64,000 nucleotides of DNA from Micromonospora ureilytica (GTDB taxonomy: Bacteria > Actinomycetota > Actinomycetes > Mycobacteriales > Micromonosporaceae), in assembly GCF_015751765.1 (NCBI RefSeq), contig NZ_JADOTX010000001.1, forward strand, positions 2,914,001 to 2,978,000, in the 5' to 3' direction. A program made the position numbers and the translations under genes. This document shows, piece by piece, positions 37,922-46,919 of the stretch. Positions within the stretch are counted from its first letter, which is position 1. Each line of letters opens with the position of its first letter. A model generated the notes under the pieces. It saw only the letters and a program-made list of their open reading frames with translations. It did no database searches and was not told the DNA's origin.

Positions 37922-39090
37922 CACCGGTGTCCCGTTCTCGGGGCGTCGGAGCCCGGGGCGGTCGCCGGACCGCCGGGGTTCCCGGTCAGCTCGGCGTAGA
38001 GGGCGACGAGCGCGGCGACGGTGTCCTCCTCGGTCGGCCACGTCGCCGCCCGTGCGGAGCCCCGCCGGCCCAACTCCGCTCGCGCCGCCGGGTCGTCCAG
38101 CAACCCGCGTACGGCCGCGTCGACCGCGTCCACGTCGCCGGCGGGCACCAGCGTGGCGGCGTCGCCGACCAGGTCCGGGAGACCGCCGACAGCGGTGGCC
38201 ACCAGTGGCACGCCGGCGCGCAGCGCCTCCTGGGCGAAGAGCTGCCGCGCCTCCCAGTCGCTGGTCACCACCGCCAGGTCGGCGCCGGCGAGCAGATCGG
38301 CCACGTCGGTGCGGTGCCCCAGCAGGGTCACCGGCGCGCGGGCGGCGGAGGTCCGTGCGGCGAGCGGCAGATAGGCCGGCCCGCTGCCCGCGATCACCAC
38401 GACCGGCGGCGGGGTACGCGTACGCCAGCGGGCCGCTGCGTCGATCAGCACGTCGTAGCGCTTCTGCGGGTGCAGTCGACCGACCGAGACGATCAGCGGC
38501 TGGTCCGGGCGGACGCCGAACTCGGCGCGTACCGCCGCCGGGCGTCGACGCGGCGCGGGCAACGTCGGCGCGGCGACCGGGGCGAGCCGGGCGTCGGTGG
38601 CGCCCACCTCGGCGGCCCGTCGCACCAGGTCCGCGGAAGCGCCGAGCGCCACCCGGACGCCCCGGGCCACCACCCGTTCGACGAGCCGGGACACCCCGCC
38701 CCGCAGTCCCCCCGCGAGCACCGCGTTGTGCCAGGTGACGACGAGCGGGGCGGTCGGACGGGCCAGCACGGCGACCAACCCGGCCCGCAGGCCGTGCGCG
38801 TGCACCACGTCGACCCCGGCCGCGGTGAGCGCCCGACGCAGCGTGAGGACCGCGCGGGCGTCGGCCGGAGTCGGGCTGGCCGGGATCTCCACCGGCTCGA
38901 ACCGCGCACCGACACCCGTGAAGTCGAACTGTTCCTGGGTGGCGGCGGGCCCGCAGACCAGGACGGTGGCGCCGCCCGCGACGAGGCCACGGGCCAGCGA
39001 GCGGACGTGCTGGCCGACGCCACCGGTGCTGGACGCGAGCACCAACGCGACGGTGCCCGACCATCCGGTGGGCAGAGCTGGCTCAGTCAT
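37921..39090 (-). CDS. glycosyltransferase, GT4 family
   Basis: 389 residues. The GT-B fold is seen in VALVLASSTGGVGQHVRSLA (acceptor domain, residues 14-33), VVHAHGLRAGLVAVLARP, VSVGRLHPQKRYDVLIDAAA (donor domain) and the E-x7-E type region LFAQEALRAGVPLVATAVGGLPDLV. It transfers a sugar from a nucleotide sugar, probably at the cytoplasmic face. The ATG overlaps murJ by 4 nt. Product unknown. Confidence 0.9.
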   Translation of the reverse strand: MTEPALPTGWSGTVALVLASSTGGVGQHVRSLARGLVAGGATVLVCGPAATQEQFDFTGVGARFEPVEIPASPTPADARAVLTLRRALTAAGVDVVHAHGLRAGLVAVLARPTAPLVVTWHNAVLAGGLRGGVSRLVERVVARGVRVALGASADLVRRAAEVGATDARLAPVAAPTLPAPRRRPAAVRAEFGVRPDQPLIVSVGRLHPQKRYDVLIDAAARWRTRTPPPVVVIAGSGPAYLPLAARTSAARAPVTLLGHRTDVADLLAGADLAVVTSDWEARQLFAQEALRAGVPLVATAVGGLPDLVGDAATLVPAGDVDAVDAAVRGLLDDPAARAELGRRGSARAATWPTEEDTVAALVALYAELTGNPGGPATAPGSDAPRTGHR

Positions 39091-40769
39091 CGCGTCGCCG
39101 TCTCCTTCCCGTCGCCCCGCTGCGCGGAGCCCGCGTCCGGCGGCGCACCGCCGGACGGCCCCCGCCGGCCCAGGCGCCGTAGCACCCCGGCGAGCAGTGG
39201 CTGTACGTCCCGCCGGTCGACGAACCAGACCACGGCGAGGAACACCACCCCAACCAGAACCCCGGACAGCATGCCCTGACCGAGCGTCGCCGCCATCGTC
39301 GGGGTGCCGCCGTCCGACTGGTCGAGCCAACGGGTGAGGCCGAACCCGGCGAGCCCGGCGAGCACACCGGCGAGGCCACCGGACGCCCCGGCCCGGGCCG
39401 CGCCGGCCAGGGCGGGACGGCCGGCGCCGCGCCGCACCGCCAGGAGCAGCAGGGCGCCGAGCACCAGCATCCCCACCGAGTTGGCCGACGTCACAGCGAG
39501 CACCCGGTCGGCGGTGGGCAGCAGCACCGTCAACGGCAGCGCCACGGCCGGGACGACAAGCCAGCCGACGGTGATCGCCACCGTCGCCGACCGGGTGTCG
39601 CCGCGTGCGTACAGCGCGCGGGACAGCACCGCGAACAAGCCGTAGCCGAGCAGACCCGGCGCGAACCCGCTGATGGCCGCCGCGGTGGACGCCGGATTGT
39701 CGGGATAGAAGAGGGCGGCGATCGGCTGCGCGGTACCGATCAACGCCGCGACGCCCAGGCAGCTGAAGAGCAGCACGCCCCGCACCGCGCCGGAGAGGGT
39801 CCGTCGATAACCGTCCTCGTCACCGGCGGCGCTCGCGGTGGCCAGCGTGGGATAGGACGCCACCGCCAGCGGCACGGCGAGGACCGCCCACGGCAGCAGG
39901 TAGATCGCCTGGGCCAGGTTGAACACCTGCGGGGAGCCGGTGGGGCCGCCGGAGACCCGGTTCAGCACCACCAGGAGCGCGACCTGCTGTGCGGCCACCG
40001 TGACCGCGCCGGCCGTGGCGAGCCCGCCGATCCGCGCCCGCGCGTCAGGGGTGAAGGCGTACCCGAATCGGGGCCGTACCCGCAGCCGCCGCAGCGGGAT
40101 CAGCAACGAGAGCGACAGCACGACCACGCCCAGTGTGGTGCCGCCGGAGAGGAGCAGTTCGCCGCTGCGGCCGACCTGGGCCACCGACACGCCCCGCCCC
40201 TGGGCGGCGCCGAAGGCCACGTAGACGACGACCACGGTGAGGCTGGACAACAGCGGCGCGATGACCGGCCAGGCGAAGCGTCGGTGCGCCTGGAGGACGC
40301 CGGTGAGCACGATGCCGATCCCGTAGAGCGGCAACTGCGGAGCGAACACGCGCAGCATCCGGGCGCCGGCGGCGAGTTCCGCCGGCGATCGCCCCTCGCT
40401 GATCAGCGAGATGATCGGGTCGGCGAACAGGACGACGAGCACGGCGAGGGGAACCAGCAGGCTCACCGTCCAGGTGAGCAGGGCGCCGGTGGTCGCCGCG
40501 ACCGTCCGCCGGTCCTCCGCCGCGACCGCCCCGGCCAGCAGTGGCACGACCAGGCTGGCCAACGCCCCGCCCGCGACGATCTCGAAGACGATGTTCGGCA
40601 CCGTGTTGGCGATGACGTACATGCCGCCCAGGTCGCTCTGCTCGACCACCCAGGTGAACACGGCGGTGCGGCCGAAGCCGGCGAGTCGGCTGGCCACGGT
40701 GAGGACGGCGATGAGCGCGGCTGCCCCGGCCAGCCGGCCGGCGCCGGCGAGGGGTGCCGGTCTGGTCAC
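39087..40769 (-). CDS. murJ: lipid II flippase MurJ (MviN)
   Basis: 560 residues with about 14 membrane helices. GFGRTAVFTWVVEQSDLGGM, YVIANTVPNIVFEIVAGGAL and ALYARGDTRSATVAI fit MurJ/MviN. It exports the peptidoglycan precursor lipid II. Unlike the M. tuberculosis protein it lacks the cytoplasmic pseudokinase and C-terminal lectin domains. GTG/ATG start with the previous gene 1 bp away; it overlaps the glycosyltransferase by 4 nt. Confidence 0.9.
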   Translation of the reverse strand: MTRPAPLAGAGRLAGAAALIAVLTVASRLAGFGRTAVFTWVVEQSDLGGMYVIANTVPNIVFEIVAGGALASLVVPLLAGAVAAEDRRTVAATTGALLTWTVSLLVPLAVLVVLFADPIISLISEGRSPAELAAGARMLRVFAPQLPLYGIGIVLTGVLQAHRRFAWPVIAPLLSSLTVVVVYVAFGAAQGRGVSVAQVGRSGELLLSGGTTLGVVVLSLSLLIPLRRLRVRPRFGYAFTPDARARIGGLATAGAVTVAAQQVALLVVLNRVSGGPTGSPQVFNLAQAIYLLPWAVLAVPLAVASYPTLATASAAGDEDGYRRTLSGAVRGVLLFSCLGVAALIGTAQPIAALFYPDNPASTAAAISGFAPGLLGYGLFAVLSRALYARGDTRSATVAITVGWLVVPAVALPLTVLLPTADRVLAVTSANSVGMLVLGALLLLAVRRGAGRPALAGAARAGASGGLAGVLAGLAGFGLTRWLDQSDGGTPTMAATLGQGMLSGVLVGVVFLAVVWFVDRRDVQPLLAGVLRRLGRRGPSGGAPPDAGSAQRGDGKETATR

Positions 40770-40770
40770 G

Positions 40771-41637
40771 TCAGTCGGCGCGTCGGCCCAGTGCGTCGAG
40801 CTCGCGCAGCCCCGGGGTCCGCTGGATCACCGCCGTGAAGCTGACCTTCTCGCTGGCGGCGGTGAGCCCGGCGAGGACGGCGAGCAGACCGGCCCGGCCG
40901 AGCGGGCCGGTGCGGGCGGCGAGGGCGACGCCGAGCAGCGCCCCGAGCGCGTTCGCGCCACTGTCGCCGAGCATCACGTCCTCGGCCAGGTCGTCGCGGA
41001 GCAGGCCGGCGGCGGCGCCGGCCGCGCCCGCGGCGATCCCGCCCTGCGGGCCGCCGGTCAGCGGCGCGGCGAGCAGCAACCCGGACTTGATCGCCCGGCC
41101 CGGCCGCAGGTCGAGCAGGTTGAGCAGGTTGGCCGTGCCGGCGATCACGCCGGCGCCGAGCAGCACGTCGACACCCCGGCCGAACGCACGATGCCGCTGT
41201 CGGCGCGGGTGCGCGGCGACCCGGGGGTCGGCGGCGAGCAGCGCGGCGGCGCCCAGCCCGGCGGCGCCCACCCCGACGATCTTGACCAGACCGGCGGTGA
41301 CCCGCCCTTCGCGCAACGCGGCGAGGTGCCCGGCGAAGCCCTTGGCCGTCTTCTGCTCCGGCCGCGCGCCGACCACGTCGTCGTACAGCCCGACGCCGCC
41401 CGCGCCGAGACCGGCGACCAGGGCGGCCCCACCGGCGGCGCCGCCGGTGGCACCGAACGCGCCGGCGGCGGCCGCTCCGGCGGCGAGCGCCGGCCCGGCG
41501 GCCAGGCTCACCGTGCGGCCACGGAAGTTGGTGCGCTCCAATGCGGGCCCGGCCGGCGAGGTACGCGCCTCACGAAGCGCGTAGCGGGCCGCAGCGGCAC
41601 CCGCGCCGGCGATCAGCAGCCGGCCCAGCGTGCTCAC
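40771..41637 (-). CDS. MraY/WecA-like membrane protein
   Basis: 288 residues, Ala/Gly-rich, about 8 hydrophobic helices. LYDDVVGARPEQKTAKGFAG matches the D-D-x-x motif region of polyprenyl-phosphate sugar-phosphate transferases, NLLNLLDLRPGRAIKSGLLL resembles N-x-x-N-x-x-D, and EDVMLGDSGANALGALLG the G-D-x-G-A motif. It probably links a sugar phosphate to a lipid carrier or is an inactive relative. Placed between mctB-like and murJ genes in the envelope block. Confidence 0.75.
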   Translation of the reverse strand: MSTLGRLLIAGAGAAAARYALREARTSPAGPALERTNFRGRTVSLAAGPALAAGAAAAGAFGATGGAAGGAALVAGLGAGGVGLYDDVVGARPEQKTAKGFAGHLAALREGRVTAGLVKIVGVGAAGLGAAALLAADPRVAAHPRRQRHRAFGRGVDVLLGAGVIAGTANLLNLLDLRPGRAIKSGLLLAAPLTGGPQGGIAAGAAGAAAGLLRDDLAEDVMLGDSGANALGALLGVALAARTGPLGRAGLLAVLAGLTAASEKVSFTAVIQRTPGLRELDALGRRAD

Positions 41638-41704
41638 GCCGCCACCTCGCTCGCTCGGTCAGGCGCCACCAGCTCGGATCCGGACACGGGGGTACGTCGT
41701 TCGC

Positions 41705-42649
41705 TCACTGGGGCAGTCTAGGCAACAGGCCGGAGGCCGCGTTGTCGCCGACGCCGTACTGCCCGGCCTTCTTCTCGGTGAGTTGCTGCACCAGGGCGAG
41801 GGTGGTGACCACCTGGCCCTGCACGGTGTTGGCGTTGTCGACCGTGGAGATGGTCTGGGCGAGCACCGGGTCGCCGCGCACCACACCGACCAGGTTGCCG
41901 CCGACGGAACCGTTGCCGGCCACCACGATCGAACCGGTGCGGTCGAACTGCTCCGCGATCTTGACCACCGACTCGTCGCGCCGGTCGGAGTCCTTGTCGA
42001 CGTACGGCTGGCCGCTGACCACGACGACGGCCTCCGCCGAGGCGGTGACCTTGTTGCTGTCGGTGGTCAGGTAGCCGGCGTTGTTGTAGGCGGCGAGCAC
42101 CGCCCGCCGGTCGGCGTCGCTGACCGGCGCGACGCCCTGGGCCCGGTCCAGCAGGACGCTGGCCAGCAGCGCGCTGGAGGTCTCCACGCCGTGCCCGTTG
42201 CCCGGCAGGCCGGTGGTCTGCGCGGTCGGGCGGGCCGCGGTGACGGCCAACTCCAACAGGTTGGAGTTGTTGTCCGGGTTGATGAACTTGTCCTGCAGCT
42301 CGACCTGGCCGGTGATGGTGGCCCCGGCGAGCTGGAGCTTCTTGAGCACGGCCTCCGTGTGGTCGCGCCCGTTGGGCAGGCTGAGCACCACGACCCGACG
42401 CCCGGTGAGGGTGTTGGGCAGGAGGAGCTGGGAGGTCGCCTCGGCGAATTCCTCTTCCAGCGCGAGTTGCTTCTCCATGTTGCTGACCGTCTGACGCCAG
42501 TGTTGGTTGTCCTTGCGCAGCCCGGTGACCTGCCCCTCGAGCGAGTCGGCGACGGGGCCGTTGAGGGCGGCTGTGCCGACCACCAGACCGATCGCCAGAG
42601 CCAGGAAGACCGCGGTGAGGGACACCACGTGGTAGCGGAAGTTGATCAC
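41705..42649 (-). CDS. MctB/SteB-like membrane protein
   Basis: 314 residues. One N-terminal membrane helix (residues 8-28: VSLTAVFLALAIGLVVGTAA), a coiled coil (about 34-75) and an extracytoplasmic domain. It matches Rv1698 (MctB, copper transport B) and Corynebacterium SteB, which pairs with SteA. It is 27 bp downstream of steA, as in M. tuberculosis. Either role, copper handling or cell-division partner, is known from the family, not shown here. Confidence 0.88.
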   Translation of the reverse strand: MINFRYHVVSLTAVFLALAIGLVVGTAALNGPVADSLEGQVTGLRKDNQHWRQTVSNMEKQLALEEEFAEATSQLLLPNTLTGRRVVVLSLPNGRDHTEAVLKKLQLAGATITGQVELQDKFINPDNNSNLLELAVTAARPTAQTTGLPGNGHGVETSSALLASVLLDRAQGVAPVSDADRRAVLAAYNNAGYLTTDSNKVTASAEAVVVVSGQPYVDKDSDRRDESVVKIAEQFDRTGSIVVAGNGSVGGNLVGVVRGDPVLAQTISTVDNANTVQGQVVTTLALVQQLTEKKAGQYGVGDNAASGLLPRLPQ

Positions 42650-42676
42650 GCTTGCAGCCTCTTGATCGGTCGGGAA

Positions 42677-43864
42677 CTAGAAAAGCCGGTACAGCTGGAA
42701 CACGAAATTGTCCCACCACTCGGCGACCACGCCCAGGTACGCCTTACCGACTGTCGACACGGCCACCGCGGACGCCATCGCCGCGATCGCCGACAGGACG
42801 AGCAGCAGCAGCGACGAGCCGGAGATGCTCTGCCGGTAGAGCCGGCTCACCCCCTTGGCGTCGACCAGCTTGCCGCCGACCTTCAGTCGGGTCAGGAACG
42901 TCGAGGCCATCCCGCCGCGCCCCTTGTCGAGGAACTCGACGAGGGTGGCATGGGTGCCGACGGCGACCAGCAGCGAGGCGCCCTTCTCGTCGGCGAGCAG
43001 CATGGCGAGATCCTCGCTGGTCGCCGCGGCCGGGAAGGTGATCGCCGGCACACCGAGGCCGTTGACCCGGGGCAGGCCGGGCGCACGCCCGTCCGGGTAC
43101 GCGTGCACGATCACCTCGGCGCCGCAGCGCAGCACGTCGTCAGTGACCGAATCCATGTCCCCGATGATCATGTCGGGGGTGTAGCCGGCCTCGACCAGGG
43201 CGTCCGCGCCACCGTCGACGCCGATGAGCACCGGCTTGAACTCCCGGATGTACGGGCGCAGCACGTCCAGGTCGGCCTTGTAGTCGTAGCCGCGCACCAC
43301 GATCAGGCAGTGCCGGCCCTGGATCTGGGTCTCGATGTCCGGCACCCCGACACCGTCGAGCAGCAGGTCGCGTTCCTGGCGCAGGTAGTCCATCGTGTTG
43401 GCGGCGAACGCCTCCAACTGCACCGACAGACCCTCCCGCGCGTCAGCCATCGCCTTGCCGACCGACTCGGCGTCCTGCAGGCTGCCGTGGGCCACCGGCT
43501 CGTCACCGGCGAAGACCGTGTTGCCCTCGATGCGCACCTGGTCGCCCTCGCGGATGCGTTCGAAGACGCCCTCACCCAGGTCGTCGAGGAGCGGAATGCC
43601 GGCGGCGATCAACACCTCCGGGCCGAGGTTCGGGTAACGGCCGGAGACCGAGGGCTTGGCGTTGAGCACCGCCGCGACACCGACGGCGACGAGCGAGTCG
43701 GCCGCCACCCGGTCCAGGTCGACGTGGTCGATGACCGCTATGTCACCGGGGCGCAGCCGACCGACCAGGCGTTTCGTCCGGCGGTCAAGGCGCGCGGTGC
43801 CGAGGACTCTGCCCGGTTCGGAGTTCCGGTTCCGGCGCAACGTGGGTAGACGCATCGTGACCAT
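42677..43864 (-). CDS. steA: putative cytokinetic ring protein SteA
   Basis: 395 residues. LRPGDIAVIDHVDLDRVAAD, IAAGIPLLDDLGEGVFERI, LIVVRGYDYKADLDVLRPYI and MIIGDMDSVTDDVL are features of the Rv1697/SteA family, whose core resembles thiamin pyrophosphokinase. A C-terminal membrane helix (about 350-375) anchors it. In Corynebacterium SteA localises to the division site. It forms a pair with the MctB/SteB-like gene. Confidence 0.92.
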   Translation of the reverse strand: MVTMRLPTLRRNRNSEPGRVLGTARLDRRTKRLVGRLRPGDIAVIDHVDLDRVAADSLVAVGVAAVLNAKPSVSGRYPNLGPEVLIAAGIPLLDDLGEGVFERIREGDQVRIEGNTVFAGDEPVAHGSLQDAESVGKAMADAREGLSVQLEAFAANTMDYLRQERDLLLDGVGVPDIETQIQGRHCLIVVRGYDYKADLDVLRPYIREFKPVLIGVDGGADALVEAGYTPDMIIGDMDSVTDDVLRCGAEVIVHAYPDGRAPGLPRVNGLGVPAITFPAAATSEDLAMLLADEKGASLLVAVGTHATLVEFLDKGRGGMASTFLTRLKVGGKLVDAKGVSRLYRQSISGSSLLLLVLSAIAAMASAVAVSTVGKAYLGVVAEWWDNFVFQLYRLF

Positions 43865-43974
43865 CCTGGCATGTGAGGCAGGCTTTTCTGTCGCGACATG
43901 CCTGAGCAGGGCCGCCTACCCAGGGAAGCACACGTCGGCACAAGCCGGTGTGCTTGCGCTCACAATACGCGGCG

Positions 43975-45738
43975 TCACAGCCGCCTTTCCTTGGCGGCCA
44001 CGGCCAGAAGCTCCTCGGCGTGGGCGATACCCAGATCTGAATCGGGCAAACCCGCCAGCATGCGCGCCAACTCCCGGGCCCGCTCGGTGTCCTCCACCAC
44101 CCGCACCCCGCTGGTCGTCACCGCGCCGCCGGTGTCCTTCGCCACCACCAGATGCCGGTCGGCGAACGCGGCCACCTGCGGCAGGTGCGTGACCACCAGC
44201 ACCTGGTGACTGCGAGCCAGCCGGGCCAGCCGACGGCCGATCTCCACCGCCGCCTGACCGCCGACCCCCGCGTCGACCTCGTCGAAGACCAACGTGGGCG
44301 GGCCGCCCGAGCCGGCGAACACGACCTCGATGGCGAGCATCACCCGGGACAGCTCACCGCCGGAGGCGCCGCGCTGCAACGGCAGCGACGGCGCGCCCGG
44401 ATGGGCCAGCAACCGCAGCTCCACCTCGTCACCGCCGTCCGGTGTGACACCCACCTCGACGCCGTTGACCGACAGCGTCGGCTCGGCACGCCCGGCCGGA
44501 CGGGGCAGCACCGCCACCTCGATCCGCGCGTGCGGCATGGCCAGCCCGGCCAGCTCGACGGTGACCTGGTCGGCGAAGCGGACCGCCGCCTCCTGCCGGG
44601 AGGCGGACACCCGCCCGGCGAGGTCGGCCACCTCGACGGCGAGCCGCTGGCCCTCACGCTCCAACTCGTCGAGCACATCGTCGGACATGTCCAGGTCGGA
44701 CAGTCGGGTGCGCGCCCGATCGGCCCAGGCGATCACCCCGTCGACGTCGTCGGCGTACTTGCGGGTCAACGCGCGCAGCGCCGCCCGCCGCTCGTAGACG
44801 TGCTGCAACCGGGCCGGGTCCGCGTCCAGCGTCGCCAGGTACGCCGACAGCTCCGCGGACACGTCGGTGACCAGCGTGGCCGCCTCCTCCAGGCGGGCCG
44901 CCAGCTCACCGAGCGCCGGATCGGTGCCGGACTGCGCCTCCAGGGTCCGCCGGGCGGTGCCGAGCAGCACCGCCGCGTCCGGGGTCTCGTCGGCGGCCTC
45001 CGCGCCACCGGCCACGCACTGCTGGGCGATCTGCGCGGCCGTCCGCAGGCCCTCGGCGTGCTCCAACCGCTGCGCCTCGGTCTTCAGCTCGTCGTCCTCA
45101 CCGGGCTGCGGATCCACCCGGGTGATCTCGTCGAGGCCCAACCGCAGCAGGTCCGCCTCCTGGTTGCGCTCGCGGGCGTTGCGCCGCCGGTCGGCCAGGT
45201 CGTCGACCACCCGACGCCACCCCGTGTACGCCTCGCGCAACGCGTCGAGCAGCTTCTCGTGCGCCGGGCCGGCGAACCGGTCCAGTGCGGCCCGCTGCTC
45301 CGCCGGGCGCAGCAGCCGCAGCTGGTCGGACTGGCCGTGCACGGCGACCGCCTGCTCGCCGACCTCACCGAGCATCGACACCGGCATGCTCCGGCCGCCA
45401 ACGTGGGCACGCGAGCGCCCCTCCACCGTCACCGTGCGGCTCAGCAGCACCGAGCCGTCCTCGTCGGGCTCGCCACCGGCCTCGGTGATCCGCGCGTGCA
45501 CGGCGTCGGCGACCCGCCCGCGCAGCCGCAGCCGCCCCTCCACCACCGCGCGGCCGGGTTGGGCGCGGACCCGCCCGGCGTCGGCCCGGCCGCCGAAGAG
45601 CAGGCCGAGGCCGGTGACCACCATCGTCTTGCCCGCACCGGTCTCGCCGGTGATGACGTTCATGCCGCCGGTCAACGGCAGCGTGGTGTCCTCGATGACG
45701 CCCAGTCCGGTGATGCGCAGCTCTTCCAGCACAGCCAC
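43975..45738 (-). CDS. recN: DNA repair protein RecN
   Basis: 587 residues, the normal length. Walker A ITGETGAGKT (residues 29-38), long coiled-coil arms (about 155-355) and Walker B/signature ASGGELSRVMLAIE and LVFDEVDAGVGG mark an SMC-like ATPase for double-strand break repair. Divergent from the HTH regulator 83 bp away. In M. tuberculosis recN directly follows nadK; here a regulator and a protease lie between. Confidence 0.97.
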   Translation of the reverse strand: MAVLEELRITGLGVIEDTTLPLTGGMNVITGETGAGKTMVVTGLGLLFGGRADAGRVRAQPGRAVVEGRLRLRGRVADAVHARITEAGGEPDEDGSVLLSRTVTVEGRSRAHVGGRSMPVSMLGEVGEQAVAVHGQSDQLRLLRPAEQRAALDRFAGPAHEKLLDALREAYTGWRRVVDDLADRRRNARERNQEADLLRLGLDEITRVDPQPGEDDELKTEAQRLEHAEGLRTAAQIAQQCVAGGAEAADETPDAAVLLGTARRTLEAQSGTDPALGELAARLEEAATLVTDVSAELSAYLATLDADPARLQHVYERRAALRALTRKYADDVDGVIAWADRARTRLSDLDMSDDVLDELEREGQRLAVEVADLAGRVSASRQEAAVRFADQVTVELAGLAMPHARIEVAVLPRPAGRAEPTLSVNGVEVGVTPDGGDEVELRLLAHPGAPSLPLQRGASGGELSRVMLAIEVVFAGSGGPPTLVFDEVDAGVGGQAAVEIGRRLARLARSHQVLVVTHLPQVAAFADRHLVVAKDTGGAVTTSGVRVVEDTERARELARMLAGLPDSDLGIAHAEELLAVAAKERRL

Positions 45739-45807
45739 CGACAGTAGACGCGAGGCACGACAATTGACCAGCCGACGGGCCCGGGTACGGCCCGCACCCG
45801 GCCGACG

Positions 45808-45813
45808 TACAGT
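45808..45813 (+). promoter_or_regulatory. leaderless -10 box of the regulator gene
   Basis: TACAGT 8 nt before GTG 45822, with no ribosome-binding site in between. Confidence 0.4.
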
Positions 45814-45821
45814 TCTGCCCC

Positions 45822-46841
45822 GTGTTGGACGTGATCGGCCTGACCCCGGCTGAGGAGGAGCTTTACCGCTGCCTGCTCCAGCTCACCACGGCCCGCATCG
45901 ACGAGTTGGTCCGTCGCCTGCACCGGCCCCGTGAGCAGGTCGTCGCCCAGGTCGAGGCACTACGCGGCAAGGGCCTCGTGCAGCGCAGCGACAACGACCC
46001 GGACGCCCCGCTGCGCCCGACCGCCCCGGACGTCGCCCTCGGCGGGACGCTGCTGCGCCGCCAGGAGGACCTGGAGTCGGCCCGCCGACTGGTCACCCAA
46101 CTGGCCGAGGAGTACCGCTCCGGACTGCGTCGACACCACGTCGACCACCTCGTGGAGGTGATCACCGGCGCCCGGGTTCTTCGGGACCGTCTGCGCGACC
46201 TGCAGAACTCGGCGCGTACCGAGGTGCTCTGGTTCTGCCGGGCCAATCCCCTGGCCATGGCCGGCCCGGAGAATGTCGAGGAGTTCGACGCGCTGGCCCG
46301 TGGGGTGAGCTACCGGGCCATCTACGAACGCGACCTGCTGCTGGAGCCGGGCGCGTTGGCCGACCTGGCCAAGGGCGTCGCCGCCGGTGAGCAGGCCCGC
46401 GTCCTGGACCGGCTGCCGGTCCGACTGGCCATCGTGGACGCCCGCACGGCCATCTGCCCGTTGGTGCCGGACCGCGACGGCGGCGAACCGAGCGCCGCCG
46501 TGATCGGCCGCAGTCAACTGCTCGACGCGCTGCTCGCCCTGTTCGAGAGTCACTGGCGGGTGGCCACCCGGCTGCGCCTCGACAATCCCCTCACCGTCGC
46601 GGCCCCCGAGAGTCGGCGGCCGGAGCCCGCGGACCATCCGGGCGACGGTTACCAGCCCGACGCCGACGAGGCCCGGCTGCTGTCGCTGTTCGTGGCGGGC
46701 GTACCGGACAAATCCATCGCCTCCCAGCTCGGGGTGAGCCGGCGGACCGTGCAACGGCGCATCGCCGACCTGATGGCCGCCGCCGGCGTGGACACCAGGC
46801 CCGGGTTGGCGTTCCAGGTGGCCCGACGCGGCTGGCTCTGA
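45822..46841 (+). CDS. TrmB/LuxR-type transcriptional regulator
   Basis: 339 residues. The N-terminus (TPAEEELYRCLLQLTTARID, VRRLHRPREQVVAQVEALRG) is a TrmB-like winged helix; the middle (95-240) resembles a ligand/phospholipase-D-like sensor of the TrmB type; the C-terminus has a LuxR-type HTH (LSLFVAGVPDKSIASQLGVS, RRTVQRRIADLMAAAG). Such proteins in actinomycetes are frequent partners of secreted subtilases, as here: the protease gene is convergent, its stop 78 bp away. Target unknown; control of the protease is a guess. Confidence 0.8.
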   Translation: MLDVIGLTPAEEELYRCLLQLTTARIDELVRRLHRPREQVVAQVEALRGKGLVQRSDNDPDAPLRPTAPDVALGGTLLRRQEDLESARRLVTQLAEEYRSGLRRHHVDHLVEVITGARVLRDRLRDLQNSARTEVLWFCRANPLAMAGPENVEEFDALARGVSYRAIYERDLLLEPGALADLAKGVAAGEQARVLDRLPVRLAIVDARTAICPLVPDRDGGEPSAAVIGRSQLLDALLALFESHWRVATRLRLDNPLTVAAPESRRPEPADHPGDGYQPDADEARLLSLFVAGVPDKSIASQLGVSRRTVQRRIADLMAAAGVDTRPGLAFQVARRGWL

Positions 46842-46852
46842 CGCGTTAGGGC

Positions 46853-46913
46853 CCGCCGTCGACCGACGGCGGACCCTCGACCGGCAGGGCGGGACGGCCA
46901 GGCCGCCCCGCCC
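46853..46913. terminator. two hairpins between convergent genes
   Basis: CCGCCGTCG/CGACGGCGG (46853-46872) and GGGCGGG...CCCGCCC (46887-46913) lie back to back between the regulator and the protease. They can terminate both transcripts. Confidence 0.65.
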
Positions 46914-46919
46914 GCCCGA

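Noticed and set aside
35748..39064. Very long minus-strand frames across the envelope block
   Set aside because: Wrong-frame reads of GC-rich genes, dominated by Arg, Gly and Ala; the true genes have clear starts and motifs.
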